Shown: one piece after another, positions 1 through 9,353 of the stretch | Numbering within the stretch: the stretch's first letter is position 1 | Layout of the letters: every line of letters starts with the position of its first letter | Source of the DNA: CAYLXP01 sp964387425 | Lineage (GTDB): Bacteria > Verrucomicrobiota > Kiritimatiellia > UBA8416 | Reading direction: 5' to 3' | DNA length: 64,000 nucleotides | Assembly (NCBI GenBank): GCA_964387425.1 | Contig: CAYLXP010000004.1 | Location: 1 to 64,000 of the forward strand | Translations under genes and position numbers: made by a program | The notes under the pieces: generated by a model | What the model was told of the DNA's origin: nothing | Seen by the model: only the letters and a program-made list of their open reading frames with translations | The model's database searches: none

Positions 1-821
1 GGATCGTGACGGCGGTGGAAAGTGGCACGCCTTCGATTACCCGAATGCAGAAGCATGGGGCCGACGGCGGATTGGAGACGTTGACCTGGTCCGCGGGTGC
101 GGTATTTGATACCGGGCTGGATACCCCGGTCCACTGGAACTTCACGACAAGTGGTGACTTCTCCAAGACGGGCAGTGGTCTTTTGAGCTTCCCTGACAAC
201 AACAACCCGAAGATTGACGGAACGGTAACCATCAGTCAGGGATCCGTTGCGATCGCGAAACCTAACCAGCTCAGTTCCGATTCCCATTTTGAGTTCACAG
301 GGAACTTCCAGCTGCTTTTCCAGGACAACATCGATGATGGTGGACCGACTACGGTTAATGTCGGAACGCTTTCTGGGTCGACGATTGTCGTGAGGAATGG
401 GTCCGGCAGCAATCTTGCCAACCTTACGGTCAACAGTGAGGGGTGTCTCCTGGGAGGCAATGACACCACGGGTGAGCAGAGCAAGTTCGGATGGGGTTCG
501 ACAGTAGCGCTGACGGCGACGGCTACCACGACGCTGGACATCAACAAGAGTTCCGGCCTCACCTCCGCCGACAAGGTTTTGACTGACAGTGCCCGCGACG
601 TTACACTGGGCGGAGTGTTGACCGTTACCCTGGCAACTGGCAGTGAGGCGCTGACAGCCGGTGACACGTTCGATCTGTTCTCCGACAACCTGGCTGGCTC
701 CTTCTCATCGGTCAATCTGCCGACACTCTCGGGGGATCTGTGGTGGAACACAGATGACCTGACTATCGACGGCACTATTGCTGTGAGCGCACCGTCTGGA
801 ACGGTTTTCCGTTTCAAATAG
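1..821 (+). CDS. Autotransporter-associated beta-strand-type surface protein, C-terminal part (5' truncated by window)
   Basis: The reading frame is open from the first base and stops with TAG at 819-821, so only the last ~272 residues are visible. The sequence is rich in Gly, Ser, Thr and Asn and contains short alternating beta-strand blocks (for example LTVNSEG, VTLGGVLTVTL, DDLTIDGTIAV). Its end, with a LWWNTDDL segment followed by DGTIAV and a final FRFK, resembles the C-termini of large PVC proteins built from autotransporter-associated beta-strand repeats, which are thought to be secreted or surface-attached. No enzymatic motif is visible. The first in-frame GTG at 6 is very unlikely to be the true start because the repeat pattern is already under way. 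Confidence 0.6.
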   Translation, partial: IVTAVESGTPSITRMQKHGADGGLETLTWSAGAVFDTGLDTPVHWNFTTSGDFSKTGSGLLSFPDNNNPKIDGTVTISQGSVAIAKPNQLSSDSHFEFTGNFQLLFQDNIDDGGPTTVNVGTLSGSTIVVRNGSGSNLANLTVNSEGCLLGGNDTTGEQSKFGWGSTVALTATATTTLDINKSSGLTSADKVLTDSARDVTLGGVLTVTLATGSEALTAGDTFDLFSDNLAGSFSSVNLPTLSGDLWWNTDDLTIDGTIAVSAPSGTVFRFK

Positions 822-835
822 AGTTTGCATCCTCG

Positions 836-2157
836 GTGGTTTCGGTATGCTGCCTCGCGAGGAGTGTTCTGCTGGTGATGGCAATGAGAAGAGGAGTCCT
901 GGCTGCTGCCGTGCTGTTGTGCGCGGCCGCGATGCAAGTTAAGGCAGCTGAAGTAGTAACCCCAACGGAACCGCGCCTGCGGATCGTCTTCTTCACTCCG
1001 TCCGACGTTGATCCGCCGGAAGGCGTTGAAGAGCGCGTCAGGCAGATGGCGGACTATGTTCAGGACTTCTTCAGTCGTTGGATGAAGCACTGGGAATACG
1101 AGCCGGAAAGAGAACTTGCACTTGACCGAGATGCGAACGGTGTGCCCGAGATTCTCTACGTCAGCGGGAAAGACACCGAAGCGAGTGGCCGCTATCGGAA
1201 ACCGGATTTCCAGCCGGAGGTTATCGAGACCGCCTGCAAGCAATACGGTATTCAACGGCAGGGGCAGGTATGGTGGATCCTCATGTACAAGGGACCCCAG
1301 GACAACTGGGGGCGTGGGGGAGGCGACGCTCTGCGCGGTGGTGCTGCAACGGCGCGTTTCTACACGGAGGAGGGCGAGATCAGGGTAGGCGAAGACCTCG
1401 CAGGCGGTTTCCCGCGTGAGATCATGCTTAAAGGCGCGATTCACGAGCTTGGCCATGCGCTGGGTCTCCCGCACATCGGGCCGCGGGATTCTGATAAACT
1501 GGGTAACTGCCTGATGGGGCCGGTCAACATGGTCTACGCGAGGCGCAAAGGCCCCGAGGACCAGAGGGCCTATCTCTCTGAGGCCGCCTCCGCCATGCTG
1601 TGGAAACACCCCCTGTTTTCGGAACAGGCGAATCGAGAAACGCGCCGACCGAGGGTTGGGCCTATTGATGGCGGTGCCGTGTGGAACAAGGCCGACGGCT
1701 CCGTCGAGGTGTCCGGCATAGTGCGGTCTCCCATTCCCGTTCACAGCGTCGTCATTGCNNNNNNNNNNNNNNNNNNNNNNNNNNNNNNNNNNNNNNNNNN
1801 NNNNNNNNNNNNNNNNNNNNNNNNNNNNNNNNNNNNNNNNNNNNNNNNNNNNNNNNNNTCGAGGTGTCCGGCATAGTGCGGTCTCCCATTCCCGTTCACA
1901 GCGTCGTCATTGCCGAAGAAAGCCGTCATCCGCGGCGGGACTACTGGACGCAGACCTTTGTCGGAAAGGTCGCGGCCGACGGTTCCTTTAGCGTGCGGGT
2001 TCCTAAACTGGAGGAGAGGGACGGCTGTCTGAAAATCGTGTTCTGCTGTGAGAATGGAGCCGTGCTTGGCGAGTCGATGGGGCGAGGCTTCGGCAGTGGG
2101 TTTAACGTTCCGTACCGGTACAAGGACGGCAGCTTTCAAATGGTCATCGAGCCGTAG
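836..2157 (+). CDS. Secreted metzincin-like zinc protease (interrupted by an assembly gap)
   Basis: The protein has a hydrophobic signal segment. ATG 878 or 884 would give a conventional signal peptide starting MRRGVLAAAVLL, while ATG 836 is the longest option. The motif HELGHALGLPH at residues 203-213 fits the HExxHxxGxxH zinc site of metzincins, with a possible Met-turn (NCLMGPVNMVY) about 20 residues on. The C-terminal part looks like a beta-sandwich (SVEVSGIVRSP, DGSFSVRVPK). As written, the frame breaks at the run of 100 N. The 55 bases before and after the gap are identical, and deleting the gap plus one copy (155 bp) restores one frame of 388 residues ending at 2157. The substrate is unknown. 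Its last 14 bases overlap the convergent gene on the minus strand. Confidence 0.72.
1704..1913. repeat. 55-bp identical duplication flanking a 100-N scaffold gap
   Basis: Bases 1704-1758 and 1859-1913 are identical over 55 bp, separated by exactly 100 N (1759-1858). This is what a scaffolder leaves when two contigs sharing a k-mer-length overlap are joined with a placeholder gap. Collapsing the duplication restores the protease frame, so it is very likely an artefact and not a biological repeat. Confidence 0.93.
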
Positions 2158-3568
2158 GCACGATTATGTAGGTGGCCATCTCTCTCGGCTTGAAGCTCTC
2201 CTGGATACCGTCTGCGGAAAACGTCCGTTTGGGGTAGGGGGTGCAGGCGTCTTTTGATGACGTTCTATACGTTGCCATCTTGGCGCCGCTGAAGCGTGCG
2301 TCGGCAATCTTCAGGGCCACATCCGCCGGGCGGTCCTGCAAGTTTACAGCGTGGATGACCAGGCGACGGCCATCGGGGTCGATGAACGCGCTGGCCTTAA
2401 CGCCCGGCGTGGAGATGCCGGTGGCGTGCGGTCCGCTCAACGTTGTGCTTACGAGGCGCATGCCCGGAGCCAGGGGATTACTCCACTGCCGGAATCCGTG
2501 GTAGATCCGCGTCTTGTGGTAGTTCTTGCCCCAGTCGACATGCGTCAGGGCTTCGCCACCGTCCCGGGGCGGATAGGCCCAATCGTAGGCCATCCAGACG
2601 TTGGCACCATCGTTAAAGGCCTCGGTCATCACCAGCCAGAATTCGCTGGCGGACTTGAGGAGGTCCGGAGATGTGTCTTTGCCGTTCCAGCACCACTCCG
2701 TACACCACAACGGCAGATCTCCGGCGATATCCCTCAGCGCTCTCCAGCGGTGGCCGCGCCGGTCATAGTCGTGGGCGCCGACAACGTCGACATAGGGGGT
2801 CGCTCCCACTTTCTGCATGGCGGGCCAGTAGCGCTTCGCCGTTCCGACCGCGCTCAGCATGTTCGGGGCAACCAGCTTTGGGCGCGGAACGCTCGGGACC
2901 CGGCGCGCCATTTCATCGAGGTACTTCGCGAGCGTGAGGAACAGGTCGGCGTGTTCTTCCGGCGTCAGGAAATAGGACGGCTGATCGTGCGCCCAGTCGG
3001 ACTCATTGCAGATGCTGAGGTAGTGCACCGGCTCGCCGTTTTCCTTCATGTGTCGCAGGTAGGCCCAGATATACTCACCCAGCTCAAGCTCCAGGCCGGG
3101 CTTGAGGGTGGCCTTCTCTTTGCCTCCGCCGGTCTCTTTCCCGTTGGTCTTCATCCAGGGCGGCGGCGTATAGAGCGTGGCAAAGAGCTGCATGTCGGGT
3201 CTCCGCTTACGGGCGGCCTTGCAGACATCGAGGGCATGCTGGTTTGCTTTGAAGGCGTTTTTCGGGAAGTCCGCAACGAAGGGATCGTTGTTGTCGTTCT
3301 GCGGCTCAAACGCAGGGCGAATCATAAGGTGGAGATATCGGGTGCGTACGTCTTTGAAAAGGTCGTCGTAGAGCCGCGCTTGCAGTTTGTGCCTGTTCCG
3401 CTTCTCCAGGCTGGTGATGTGGCCGCTGTAGAAGATCGTTCCGCAGCCCATGCCGTGGAATTCCTGTTTGCGGTCGGTTGGATTGACCGTGACAACGGTT
3501 GGTTCTGCGGCAACCAGGGCGAGATTCGGGAGTAACGTGAGCAGCAGGACATACCATGGGTGTTTCAT
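2144..3568 (-). CDS. Secreted GH30-like (clan GH-A) glycoside hydrolase
   Basis: The 474-residue protein has an N-terminal signal peptide (MKHPWYVLLLTLLPNLALVAA). The body resembles a (beta/alpha)8 retaining glycosidase of the GH30 type: an early QEFHGMGCG segment, a YTPPPWMK strand, the acid/base pair NE at residues 188-189 within CNESDW, and a second Glu at 291 within CTEWCWNG placed as the nucleophile. The last ~80 residues (VVTLS-like strands, ending TYIIVP) fit the small beta-sandwich that completes GH30 enzymes. The substrate could be a beta-glucoside, beta-xyloside or similar and cannot be told from sequence. It lies 13 bp downstream of the radical-SAM gene on the same strand, so the two are probably co-transcribed. 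Confidence 0.7.
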   Translation of the reverse strand: MKHPWYVLLLTLLPNLALVAAEPTVVTVNPTDRKQEFHGMGCGTIFYSGHITSLEKRNRHKLQARLYDDLFKDVRTRYLHLMIRPAFEPQNDNNDPFVADFPKNAFKANQHALDVCKAARKRRPDMQLFATLYTPPPWMKTNGKETGGGKEKATLKPGLELELGEYIWAYLRHMKENGEPVHYLSICNESDWAHDQPSYFLTPEEHADLFLTLAKYLDEMARRVPSVPRPKLVAPNMLSAVGTAKRYWPAMQKVGATPYVDVVGAHDYDRRGHRWRALRDIAGDLPLWCTEWCWNGKDTSPDLLKSASEFWLVMTEAFNDGANVWMAYDWAYPPRDGGEALTHVDWGKNYHKTRIYHGFRQWSNPLAPGMRLVSTTLSGPHATGISTPGVKASAFIDPDGRRLVIHAVNLQDRPADVALKIADARFSGAKMATYRTSSKDACTPYPKRTFSADGIQESFKPREMATYIIVPTAR

Positions 3569-3581
3569 AGGGATGGGACTT

Positions 3582-6446
3582 TCAGATTGGGGGATTAGGT
3601 TCTGTGTCGTTTAGAATATCTGTAAAGGTCTTCGGATTTCCCGGGCTATAGGTTTCGGCCAGGATTCCGCGGAAGATGTTGAACACGTCGCCTTCCTGGT
3701 TGCGGCGGATGCGGATGATTTCGCCTAGTGCTTTCATCTCGGGGTCGGTCTGCTCGTCGGCCTGCCAGCGACGGATGACTTCCTCTACTTCGCTCTCCAG
3801 CCCCTCGGCCTCAAGTTTGGCCAGGATGCCCAGCTCGTGTGTCATTGCCCCTGCTGCGCGTTCCTGGTCATAGAGGTACTTGTCCTCGCGTTTGATTTCG
3901 ATCGTGGATGCGAACGGTACAATGAGGCTTCCTGCCTCAGGCGCATACGGATACAGATGATGCTCAAGCGGCACATACTCGGGGAAGTTGGCCCATGCGT
4001 ATGCGTACTCCGTGCCGTATGTCTCCTCGAAGTCGGCTGCGTTTGCTGCTCTGTCCGGGAAGAGAACCGCAAACTCATTGGTGTACTGACTGCCGGGCAC
4101 TGTAATGATGAAAACGCCGCCCAGCGAATGGCCGCCAAGGGGCGCAATCGCGCCCATGAGTAGGGACTCGACCAGGTCGATCCGCGATGAATAGGGCGCG
4201 CTGTAGAGGCGATTGCTCGCGGCGTTGATTCCATGTCTTGTCAGCGCCACGAGTACTTGGATGGCATTCCCCAGTCGGTAGCCACGTTTGTCGTTCTGTT
4301 TTAGAGTGTTGTTGGACAGGCCATCAACACCCATCTCCACTTCGAGGCAGCCTGCTTCGCGCAGTAAGCCAATGAACGCTTCGTCCGGTTTGCCCTTCCT
4401 CAGGAATGAGCTAACGCTGGTTTGCCCGCCGCCGAACCGCATGTAGCGATTCAGACCCGAGTCAATGACCCAGCGGCAGAAGACCTCAATGTACTCACGA
4501 TTGCACAGCGTGTTGTCGTCCTCGAGCAGGATCTCGAGCTTGTGGTCAAGACCATGCTCGTACAGGTCTTCGTCCTTCTCCAACAGCACGGCCAACCATC
4601 GTCGCCTGATCGCCACGATGACCTCGTTTACCTGGCTCCTCGTGACCACGTTGGAACGCTGGCAGACCAAGGAGCCTAGCAGTCCTTCCATTGCTTCGCC
4701 GTCAAAGAGTCGTGCGTCTGCCGCCAGCAGTCCCCGGGATGACAGATCCACCGTCAGACTTCTGTTCAGCAGGTTGGCTACGTCTGCCAGTCGGCTTTTA
4801 GGGAACTCGTACGCGTCCGCCGGGAACCAGTAGTCCCTCGCCGCTTCGGAGGTTGCGGCATCCTCCCGCAGCGCCGCCGCGATAGCGTCTTCCGTAGCCG
4901 GCGGCAGGGGGATCTCCATCGCCAGCATGCCCAGCACGTACTGCTGGAACTTCTCAAAGGCCACGTATCTCTGCTTCCATCCCATGGCCATGCTGCAGAA
5001 GTTGCATCGGAACGGACACCCCCTGGCGATGTCGGGATTGATGATGGTTCTGGATGTTATGGGATTGCCGCCGCCATAGAGGCTGAATGACCCATAGTGG
5101 AACATGACCGGGACGTCGAAATCGTGTGGGGCGTTGACCCTGTCCAGGTTGTTGAACATCATGAATCCCGGTGTGTGCAGGAACAGCCCGTCAACATTCT
5201 TCAGGGCCGCGATCTGCTCGCGGCTGAGCCCGTCAGTGGTTCGGGTGCGCCCGATGATACGGAGGACTTCGGGCAGGACCTCTTCTCCCTCGCCCCTGAG
5301 CAGGATATTGACTTCCGGGTAGAGCGCGATTGCGGCCTTAGGGTGCTTGGCAGACGGTCCACCCATGATGATGAAGGATCCCGGGAAGTGCTCGTCAATG
5401 GCTGCGCGCAGGGACTTGAGCTGGTCGCCGACCCCGGCCAGTCCCAGCGGCTGTGTCGCCAGCGAAACGCAGAAAACGGCGGGATCATCCAGGGCGACCT
5501 GCTCGCCCGGTTTGACGACCTGCGTGGGGTAGCCCCTCATCTCCAGGGCGTGGGCGACGAGATAAGGGCCTGAGGTTCCGGAGAAATCGAGCATGACAAC
5601 CCCCGGGAGCGTTTCTGTCTCCAGGTCCTTACCTACACTCCGCGGTGACAGTGACCTGCGCTCTTCCGTGGTCGGAGTGACCGGTGCCATGGTGGGGAAC
5701 GCGTCGCGCAGGAGATCTCTCAGTTCACGGCGGGAGAGCGTCAGGAGGCGGCTCGCTGCGTATAGTCTCAGATGTCCGTCTTCAAGAATCTCCGCAGCAA
5801 TGCTGTCGGCAAACGCTGAGTCTGAGGGCCGGCAGAGTGTGGAACCCTCGTCGAGGTACCTGTCTGCCTCCAGGACGTCATCTATGATCACGAGCTGGTC
5901 ATCCTCACCCGTCAAGCGATCTGCGATGTGACCGTAGTCCTGCGGTATGCTCGCGGTGAAACGGATATCGCACAAGGCGTCGAGGAGTCTTGTCACCGAT
6001 GCTGCTGCCGTGTCCGTTGGTTCTTCCGCAGTAAAGATGACCTTCCACCGGCCTGGCGTGCCTACGGTATCGATGAGATAGCTGCCGTTACCGTCAGGCA
6101 CGGCTGCGGTCTGGATTTGCCCCTCGAGAAAACGACCATCCTCGATAGCAGCCAGTGTGGCCTGTCTCCGTTTAGTTTCGATGAGCAGTGTTTCCGGTGA
6201 ATCGGATAGAGGCGGTCCTTTAAGGGAGGCCTTGATGCCTTCTGCCAAGCGGGCATCGGGCAGGATGCTGCGTTGTATCGCCCTTGTAGGGTCCTCAACG
6301 ATCTCTGCAATGAAACGGTCGATCAGGTCCTCGAAAGACGCGGCATCTTCAGGGCCGTACTTGCTCCGCAAGGTCTCCCTAGCGTGAGCCAGGGCTGCCT
6401 CGAGTCCGAGATCGTACGGTTTGTTCATCTTTCGGTTCACACTCAA
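3582..6446 (-). CDS. Large B12-binding-type radical SAM protein
   Basis: The protein is about 954 residues. A CxxxCxxC cluster (CPFRCNFC, cysteines near 477, 481 and 484) marks the SAM-binding [4Fe-4S] site of a radical SAM domain. The preceding region (about 280-400), with VVMLDFSGTSGPYL, a MGGPSAKHP loop and the RGEGEEVLPEVL segment, looks like the Rossmann-type cobalamin-binding domain that precedes this class, though the His that ligates cobalt (DxHxxG) is not evident. The first ~270 residues and the last ~150 are unassigned. The longest start is TTG at 6446; GTG 6440 (with AGGA upstream) or ATG 6428 are alternatives. It is not a recognisable anaerobic sulfatase-maturing enzyme. The function is unknown. 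Confidence 0.7.
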   Translation of the reverse strand: MSVNRKMNKPYDLGLEAALAHARETLRSKYGPEDAASFEDLIDRFIAEIVEDPTRAIQRSILPDARLAEGIKASLKGPPLSDSPETLLIETKRRQATLAAIEDGRFLEGQIQTAAVPDGNGSYLIDTVGTPGRWKVIFTAEEPTDTAAASVTRLLDALCDIRFTASIPQDYGHIADRLTGEDDQLVIIDDVLEADRYLDEGSTLCRPSDSAFADSIAAEILEDGHLRLYAASRLLTLSRRELRDLLRDAFPTMAPVTPTTEERRSLSPRSVGKDLETETLPGVVMLDFSGTSGPYLVAHALEMRGYPTQVVKPGEQVALDDPAVFCVSLATQPLGLAGVGDQLKSLRAAIDEHFPGSFIIMGGPSAKHPKAAIALYPEVNILLRGEGEEVLPEVLRIIGRTRTTDGLSREQIAALKNVDGLFLHTPGFMMFNNLDRVNAPHDFDVPVMFHYGSFSLYGGGNPITSRTIINPDIARGCPFRCNFCSMAMGWKQRYVAFEKFQQYVLGMLAMEIPLPPATEDAIAAALREDAATSEAARDYWFPADAYEFPKSRLADVANLLNRSLTVDLSSRGLLAADARLFDGEAMEGLLGSLVCQRSNVVTRSQVNEVIVAIRRRWLAVLLEKDEDLYEHGLDHKLEILLEDDNTLCNREYIEVFCRWVIDSGLNRYMRFGGGQTSVSSFLRKGKPDEAFIGLLREAGCLEVEMGVDGLSNNTLKQNDKRGYRLGNAIQVLVALTRHGINAASNRLYSAPYSSRIDLVESLLMGAIAPLGGHSLGGVFIITVPGSQYTNEFAVLFPDRAANAADFEETYGTEYAYAWANFPEYVPLEHHLYPYAPEAGSLIVPFASTIEIKREDKYLYDQERAAGAMTHELGILAKLEAEGLESEVEEVIRRWQADEQTDPEMKALGEIIRIRRNQEGDVFNIFRGILAETYSPGNPKTFTDILNDTEPNPPI

Positions 6447-6512
6447 TCCTGATCGTCGACAGTACCTAGATCATCAGCGACATCAATTGGCGGTCACCCC
6501 GTGGGTGAATCC

Positions 6513-6576
6513 CGGTCGGGCCGGAGGCCCAACCCTACCAGCACCAATTGGTAGGGCTGAGCCTCTGGCTCGGCCG
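6513..6576. repeat. Imperfect palindromic intergenic repeat (family B)
   Basis: Two 28-base arms (6513-6540 and 6549-6576) are inverted copies matching at 23 of 28 positions, with an 8-base loop. The arms contain GGCCGGAGGCCCAACCCTACC. A related element with the same GGTAGGG...GGCCTCTGGC core lies at 47788-47872, so this is a dispersed family. It occupies the 283-bp space between the divergent radical-SAM and GH29 genes; nothing else is recognisable there. Confidence 0.8.
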
Positions 6577-6729
6577 TCAGCGCGTAGCCTGCATTGGCAC
6601 GCTCTGCGGAGATTTGGCGATTCCGCCTAGATCCCCCTTTTTCGTTGCCTACAATCTGTTAGCATAGAAAGCACGTGTATGTCGACAGGCGGTGCCGCCG
6701 CCGATGATTGCTGTGAGATAGGAGATGCT

Positions 6730-8166
6730 ATGAAGATCAAGCGAATTGCCGCAGTGCTGTGTGTTGTCTCAATTCTGGTAGTGGGCTGTGTCTCGCCTCC
6801 GCAGAGCGGCACAAAGAAGCTCCCCGACGCGGTGCGGGCAGAGCAGGTGAAGGATTTGAAGTTCGGCATGTTCATCTGCTGGTCGTTCAGCACCTTCTCC
6901 GGGCAGGAGTGGACACGCGGTGTGGACGATGTCGCCTTCTTCAAGGCCACGGGTTGTGACACAGACCAGTGGTGCCGGACGGCCAAGGAAGCGGGGATGA
7001 ACTACATTCTCTTTCTGACCAAGCACCATGATGGCTTCTGCCTGTGGGACACCGATACGACTGACTTCAAGGTGACCAACTCGCCACTGGGGATTGACGT
7101 GCTGGCGAAGCTCCGCAAATCCTGCGACAAGTACGGCATTAAGCTTGCGCTCTACTTCTCGGAAGCCGACTGGTCCTGGATCAAGGAAGAGACCCCCGTT
7201 GCGGGAACCACACGGTCCCACAAGGAGTGGCGGAATCCAATCTGGCGAACGGGGCAGGATACGGAGCTCAAGAAGGCCCAGCTAGAGGAACTCTGCACCC
7301 GTTATGGTCCGATCGAGTTCTTCTGGATGGATCATGCCCAGAGCGATGGGGGGCTTGATCACGCGCAGACGGCGGAGTGGGTTCGCCGCTTCCAGCCGAA
7401 TTGCTTTGTCGGTTTCAATCACGGCGATCCAGCCGGACGGCTGTGCATCCGCGAACGCGGTCGCCCCGGCAAGATCGGTGATGCATCCACCACGAAGTAC
7501 AACAAGGATGCCGAGAAGGGCTACAAGGGTTACCTGGTGGCTGAATTCACCTATCCCATCCTGCCGCCGCACAAAGGCGGCGCGCAATGGTTCTACTCGC
7601 TGCCGGAGCATGACGCCCTTTGCCACCCGGCCGAGAAGCTCTACGCTGACTATGTCGGGGCCGTGGAGTACGGCAACATCTTCTCTCTCGATGTGGGGCC
7701 GAACTACGAAGGCAAGCTTCGCGACATCGATGTCGAAACGCTGCGCAAGGTCGGCGAGATGATCCGCAACCCGCCACCTCCGCCTCCACCACCGCTGCCC
7801 GTTGCGGGCGTGACGGCATCCAGTGTCTGGAACGAGGAGTATGCCCCGTCCATGGCGACAGACGGCGATCTGTTAACTCGCTGGGGAGCGAAGCCCAAGT
7901 CCAGGTCCGGGTGGCTGGAGTTGGACTTGGGGGAGGCTCGGACTGTGTCGGAAATCCGCATTTCGGAATGTGGGTTCCCAAGAACGCAGGAATTCAAGGT
8001 TGAGTTCAAACGGGGCGGGAAATGGGAAGTGCTCCTAGAGGGGACCACCATTGGCGGCGATCGTCGCTACTCCGTTGACCCCGCTAAGGCCCGCAGAGTG
8101 CGGTTAAGCATTCTGAAGGCCTCCGAGGTCCCGAGCTTCGAGGAATTCCAGGTTTTCGGCGACTGA
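6730..8166 (+). CDS. Alpha-L-fucosidase (GH29) lipoprotein with C-terminal F5/8 discoidin domain
   Basis: ATG 6730 is chosen because it follows GGAG and starts a lipoprotein signal (MKIKRIAAVLCVVSILVVGC, lipobox VVGC). The GH29 catalytic domain covers roughly residues 45-340: LKFGMFICWSFSTFSGQEW, the conserved FLTKHHDGFCLWDT segment, and FFWMDHAQ, where Asp201 sits in the nucleophile position. A run of eight prolines links it to a discoidin-type carbohydrate-binding domain (about 360-478, ASSVWNEEYAPSMATDGDLLTRW). It should remove alpha-L-fucose from glycans outside the inner membrane. The first strand reads ICWS where most family members have IHWG, so the usual His is replaced by Cys, which may affect substrate or activity. 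Confidence 0.85.
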   Translation: MKIKRIAAVLCVVSILVVGCVSPPQSGTKKLPDAVRAEQVKDLKFGMFICWSFSTFSGQEWTRGVDDVAFFKATGCDTDQWCRTAKEAGMNYILFLTKHHDGFCLWDTDTTDFKVTNSPLGIDVLAKLRKSCDKYGIKLALYFSEADWSWIKEETPVAGTTRSHKEWRNPIWRTGQDTELKKAQLEELCTRYGPIEFFWMDHAQSDGGLDHAQTAEWVRRFQPNCFVGFNHGDPAGRLCIRERGRPGKIGDASTTKYNKDAEKGYKGYLVAEFTYPILPPHKGGAQWFYSLPEHDALCHPAEKLYADYVGAVEYGNIFSLDVGPNYEGKLRDIDVETLRKVGEMIRNPPPPPPPPLPVAGVTASSVWNEEYAPSMATDGDLLTRWGAKPKSRSGWLELDLGEARTVSEIRISECGFPRTQEFKVEFKRGGKWEVLLEGTTIGGDRRYSVDPAKARRVRLSILKASEVPSFEEFQVFGD

Positions 8167-8246
8167 GTTCATGCTATGGCCGTGTCGAGTCTTACCGAGA
8201 GTGAAGGCTTGAATGTGGACCCGTTCCATTGGATAATGCCAGCATC

Positions 8247-8459
8247 ATGAAGATCATCGTGAAAGAAGATGGAGAAGGATTTCTGGCCCGGGTTCGCGGC
8301 TCGGATAACCTTTTTGCCTATGGTCTGACTCGCGAGGAGGCTCTCGACGAGCTATCCGGCGTCATCGAGATGACAATGGACTATCATCTCGAGCAGATCG
8401 ATATCGAGCGTCGAGCCCGGCAGGAGTTACTGACGAATCGGGCCGCATATGCCGTATAA
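8247..8459 (+). CDS. HicB-like antitoxin
   Basis: This short protein (70 residues from ATG 8247) has the HicB partial RNase-H fold pattern: MKIIVKEDGEGFLARVRGSD, then TREEALDELSGVIEM. A longer TTG start at 8229 is possible. It overlaps the next gene by 11 bp. HicB proteins neutralise HicA and often repress the operon through a DNA-binding tail; no clear ribbon-helix-helix or HTH is visible here. The antitoxin precedes the toxin, the reverse of the classical hicAB order and of the second hicAB pair at 58.3 kb. Confidence 0.6.
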   Translation: MKIIVKEDGEGFLARVRGSDNLFAYGLTREEALDELSGVIEMTMDYHLEQIDIERRARQELLTNRAAYAV

Positions 8460-8658
8460 GTATAGGGATATCGAGAGACGGCTTCTCAAGCTCGGCTACA
8501 AGATCGTCCGCCAGAAGGGCTCCCACGTCCTGTTTTCCAACGGTGCGACCACGTTTCCCGTCCCGCGTCACGGAGGCCGGGATATCTCCCCCGGTGTCGA
8601 ACGGCAGATTCTGAAGCTTCTACGCATCAGCAAAGACGCATTCAGAGAACTGGGATGA
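8449..8658 (+). CDS. HicA-like mRNA interferase toxin
   Basis: The 69-residue protein has the HicA double-stranded RNA-binding-like fold: YRDIERRLLKLGYKIVRQKG followed by the catalytic GSHVLF (His in the family position), then PVPRHGGRDISPGVERQIL and a C-terminal helix KLLRISKDAFREL. HicA toxins cleave mRNA when freed from HicB. Its ATG lies inside the antitoxin gene, so the two are translationally linked. Confidence 0.78.
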   Translation: MPYKYRDIERRLLKLGYKIVRQKGSHVLFSNGATTFPVPRHGGRDISPGVERQILKLLRISKDAFRELG

Positions 8659-8674
8659 TCAGGTTGCGTATAGT

Positions 8675-9313
8675 ATGAAGCGATTGGAAATACCGAGGGT
8701 TGCGGATGTCGAGCTGTCGCTCGAGCATGCCGGCTGTCGCCTGGCTAACGAGCCACAGCACGCTGTCGACACGCTGAACTGGGCTGAGTTTCCGTACCGC
8801 CCACGCGTTTCGTTTGCCATCGCGTACGGCGGCGGCGACCTCTACGTGCGCTTTGCTGTTGAGGAGGATGCCGTTTTGGCTGAGAAGACCGAAGCCAACG
8901 CTGCGGTTTCCCAGGATAGTTGTGTTGAGGTGTTTATTGCCCCGCACTCGGACCTCTACTTCAGTTTCGAGTTCAATTGCATTGGAACGGTACTTGTCAC
9001 GCGTGGCCACGGGCGGGAGGATCTCGAGTGTTTGGATCCAGAGGTCTTCAGGGGCATTCGCCGCGAGTCGTCCCTGGGGGCAGAGCCCTTCTCCGAGAGG
9101 CTGGGGGATACCTCCTGGCAGCTCACCGTCGCGATCCCGCTCGCGATTCTCGGGCTCAATGAAGTCGACCTGCCGGGCTACTCATGTCGTGCCAACTTCT
9201 ACAAGTGTGGCGACAACCTTTCGAAACCTCACTACGTGAGCTGGAGCCCCATCAACGCTCCAACCCCAGATTTCCACCGTCCGGAGTGCTTTGGCGCTGT
9301 TCGGTTCGTCTGA
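8675..9313 (+). CDS. CBM9-like carbohydrate-binding domain protein
   Basis: The protein is 212 residues with no signal peptide. Nearly the whole length resembles the CBM9-like domain seen in many PVC and Bacteroidota proteins: ALYVRF-type strand DLYVRFAVEEDAV, then DSCVEVFIAPHSDLYFSFEFN, a WQLTVAIPLAILG strand and a C-terminal HRPECFGAVRFV. In enzymes this fold binds the ends of glycans; as a stand-alone cytoplasmic protein its role is unclear. It follows the hicBA pair by 16 bp, but a functional link is doubtful. Confidence 0.72.
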   Translation: MKRLEIPRVADVELSLEHAGCRLANEPQHAVDTLNWAEFPYRPRVSFAIAYGGGDLYVRFAVEEDAVLAEKTEANAAVSQDSCVEVFIAPHSDLYFSFEFNCIGTVLVTRGHGREDLECLDPEVFRGIRRESSLGAEPFSERLGDTSWQLTVAIPLAILGLNEVDLPGYSCRANFYKCGDNLSKPHYVSWSPINAPTPDFHRPECFGAVRFV

Positions 9314-9353
9314 GGGTTGTCGCGTCGTCTCAAGGTGCGGACAACCGGGTGGA

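Noticed and set aside
236..1744. Long minus-strand open frame across the autotransporter-type end and the protease gene
   Set aside because: The translation is Arg-, Pro- and Ser-rich without domains, and both plus-strand genes are well supported.
2351..3535. Long open frame on the plus strand opposite the GH30-like gene
   Set aside because: It is antisense to a gene with clear catalytic motifs and signal peptide; the translation has no recognisable domain.
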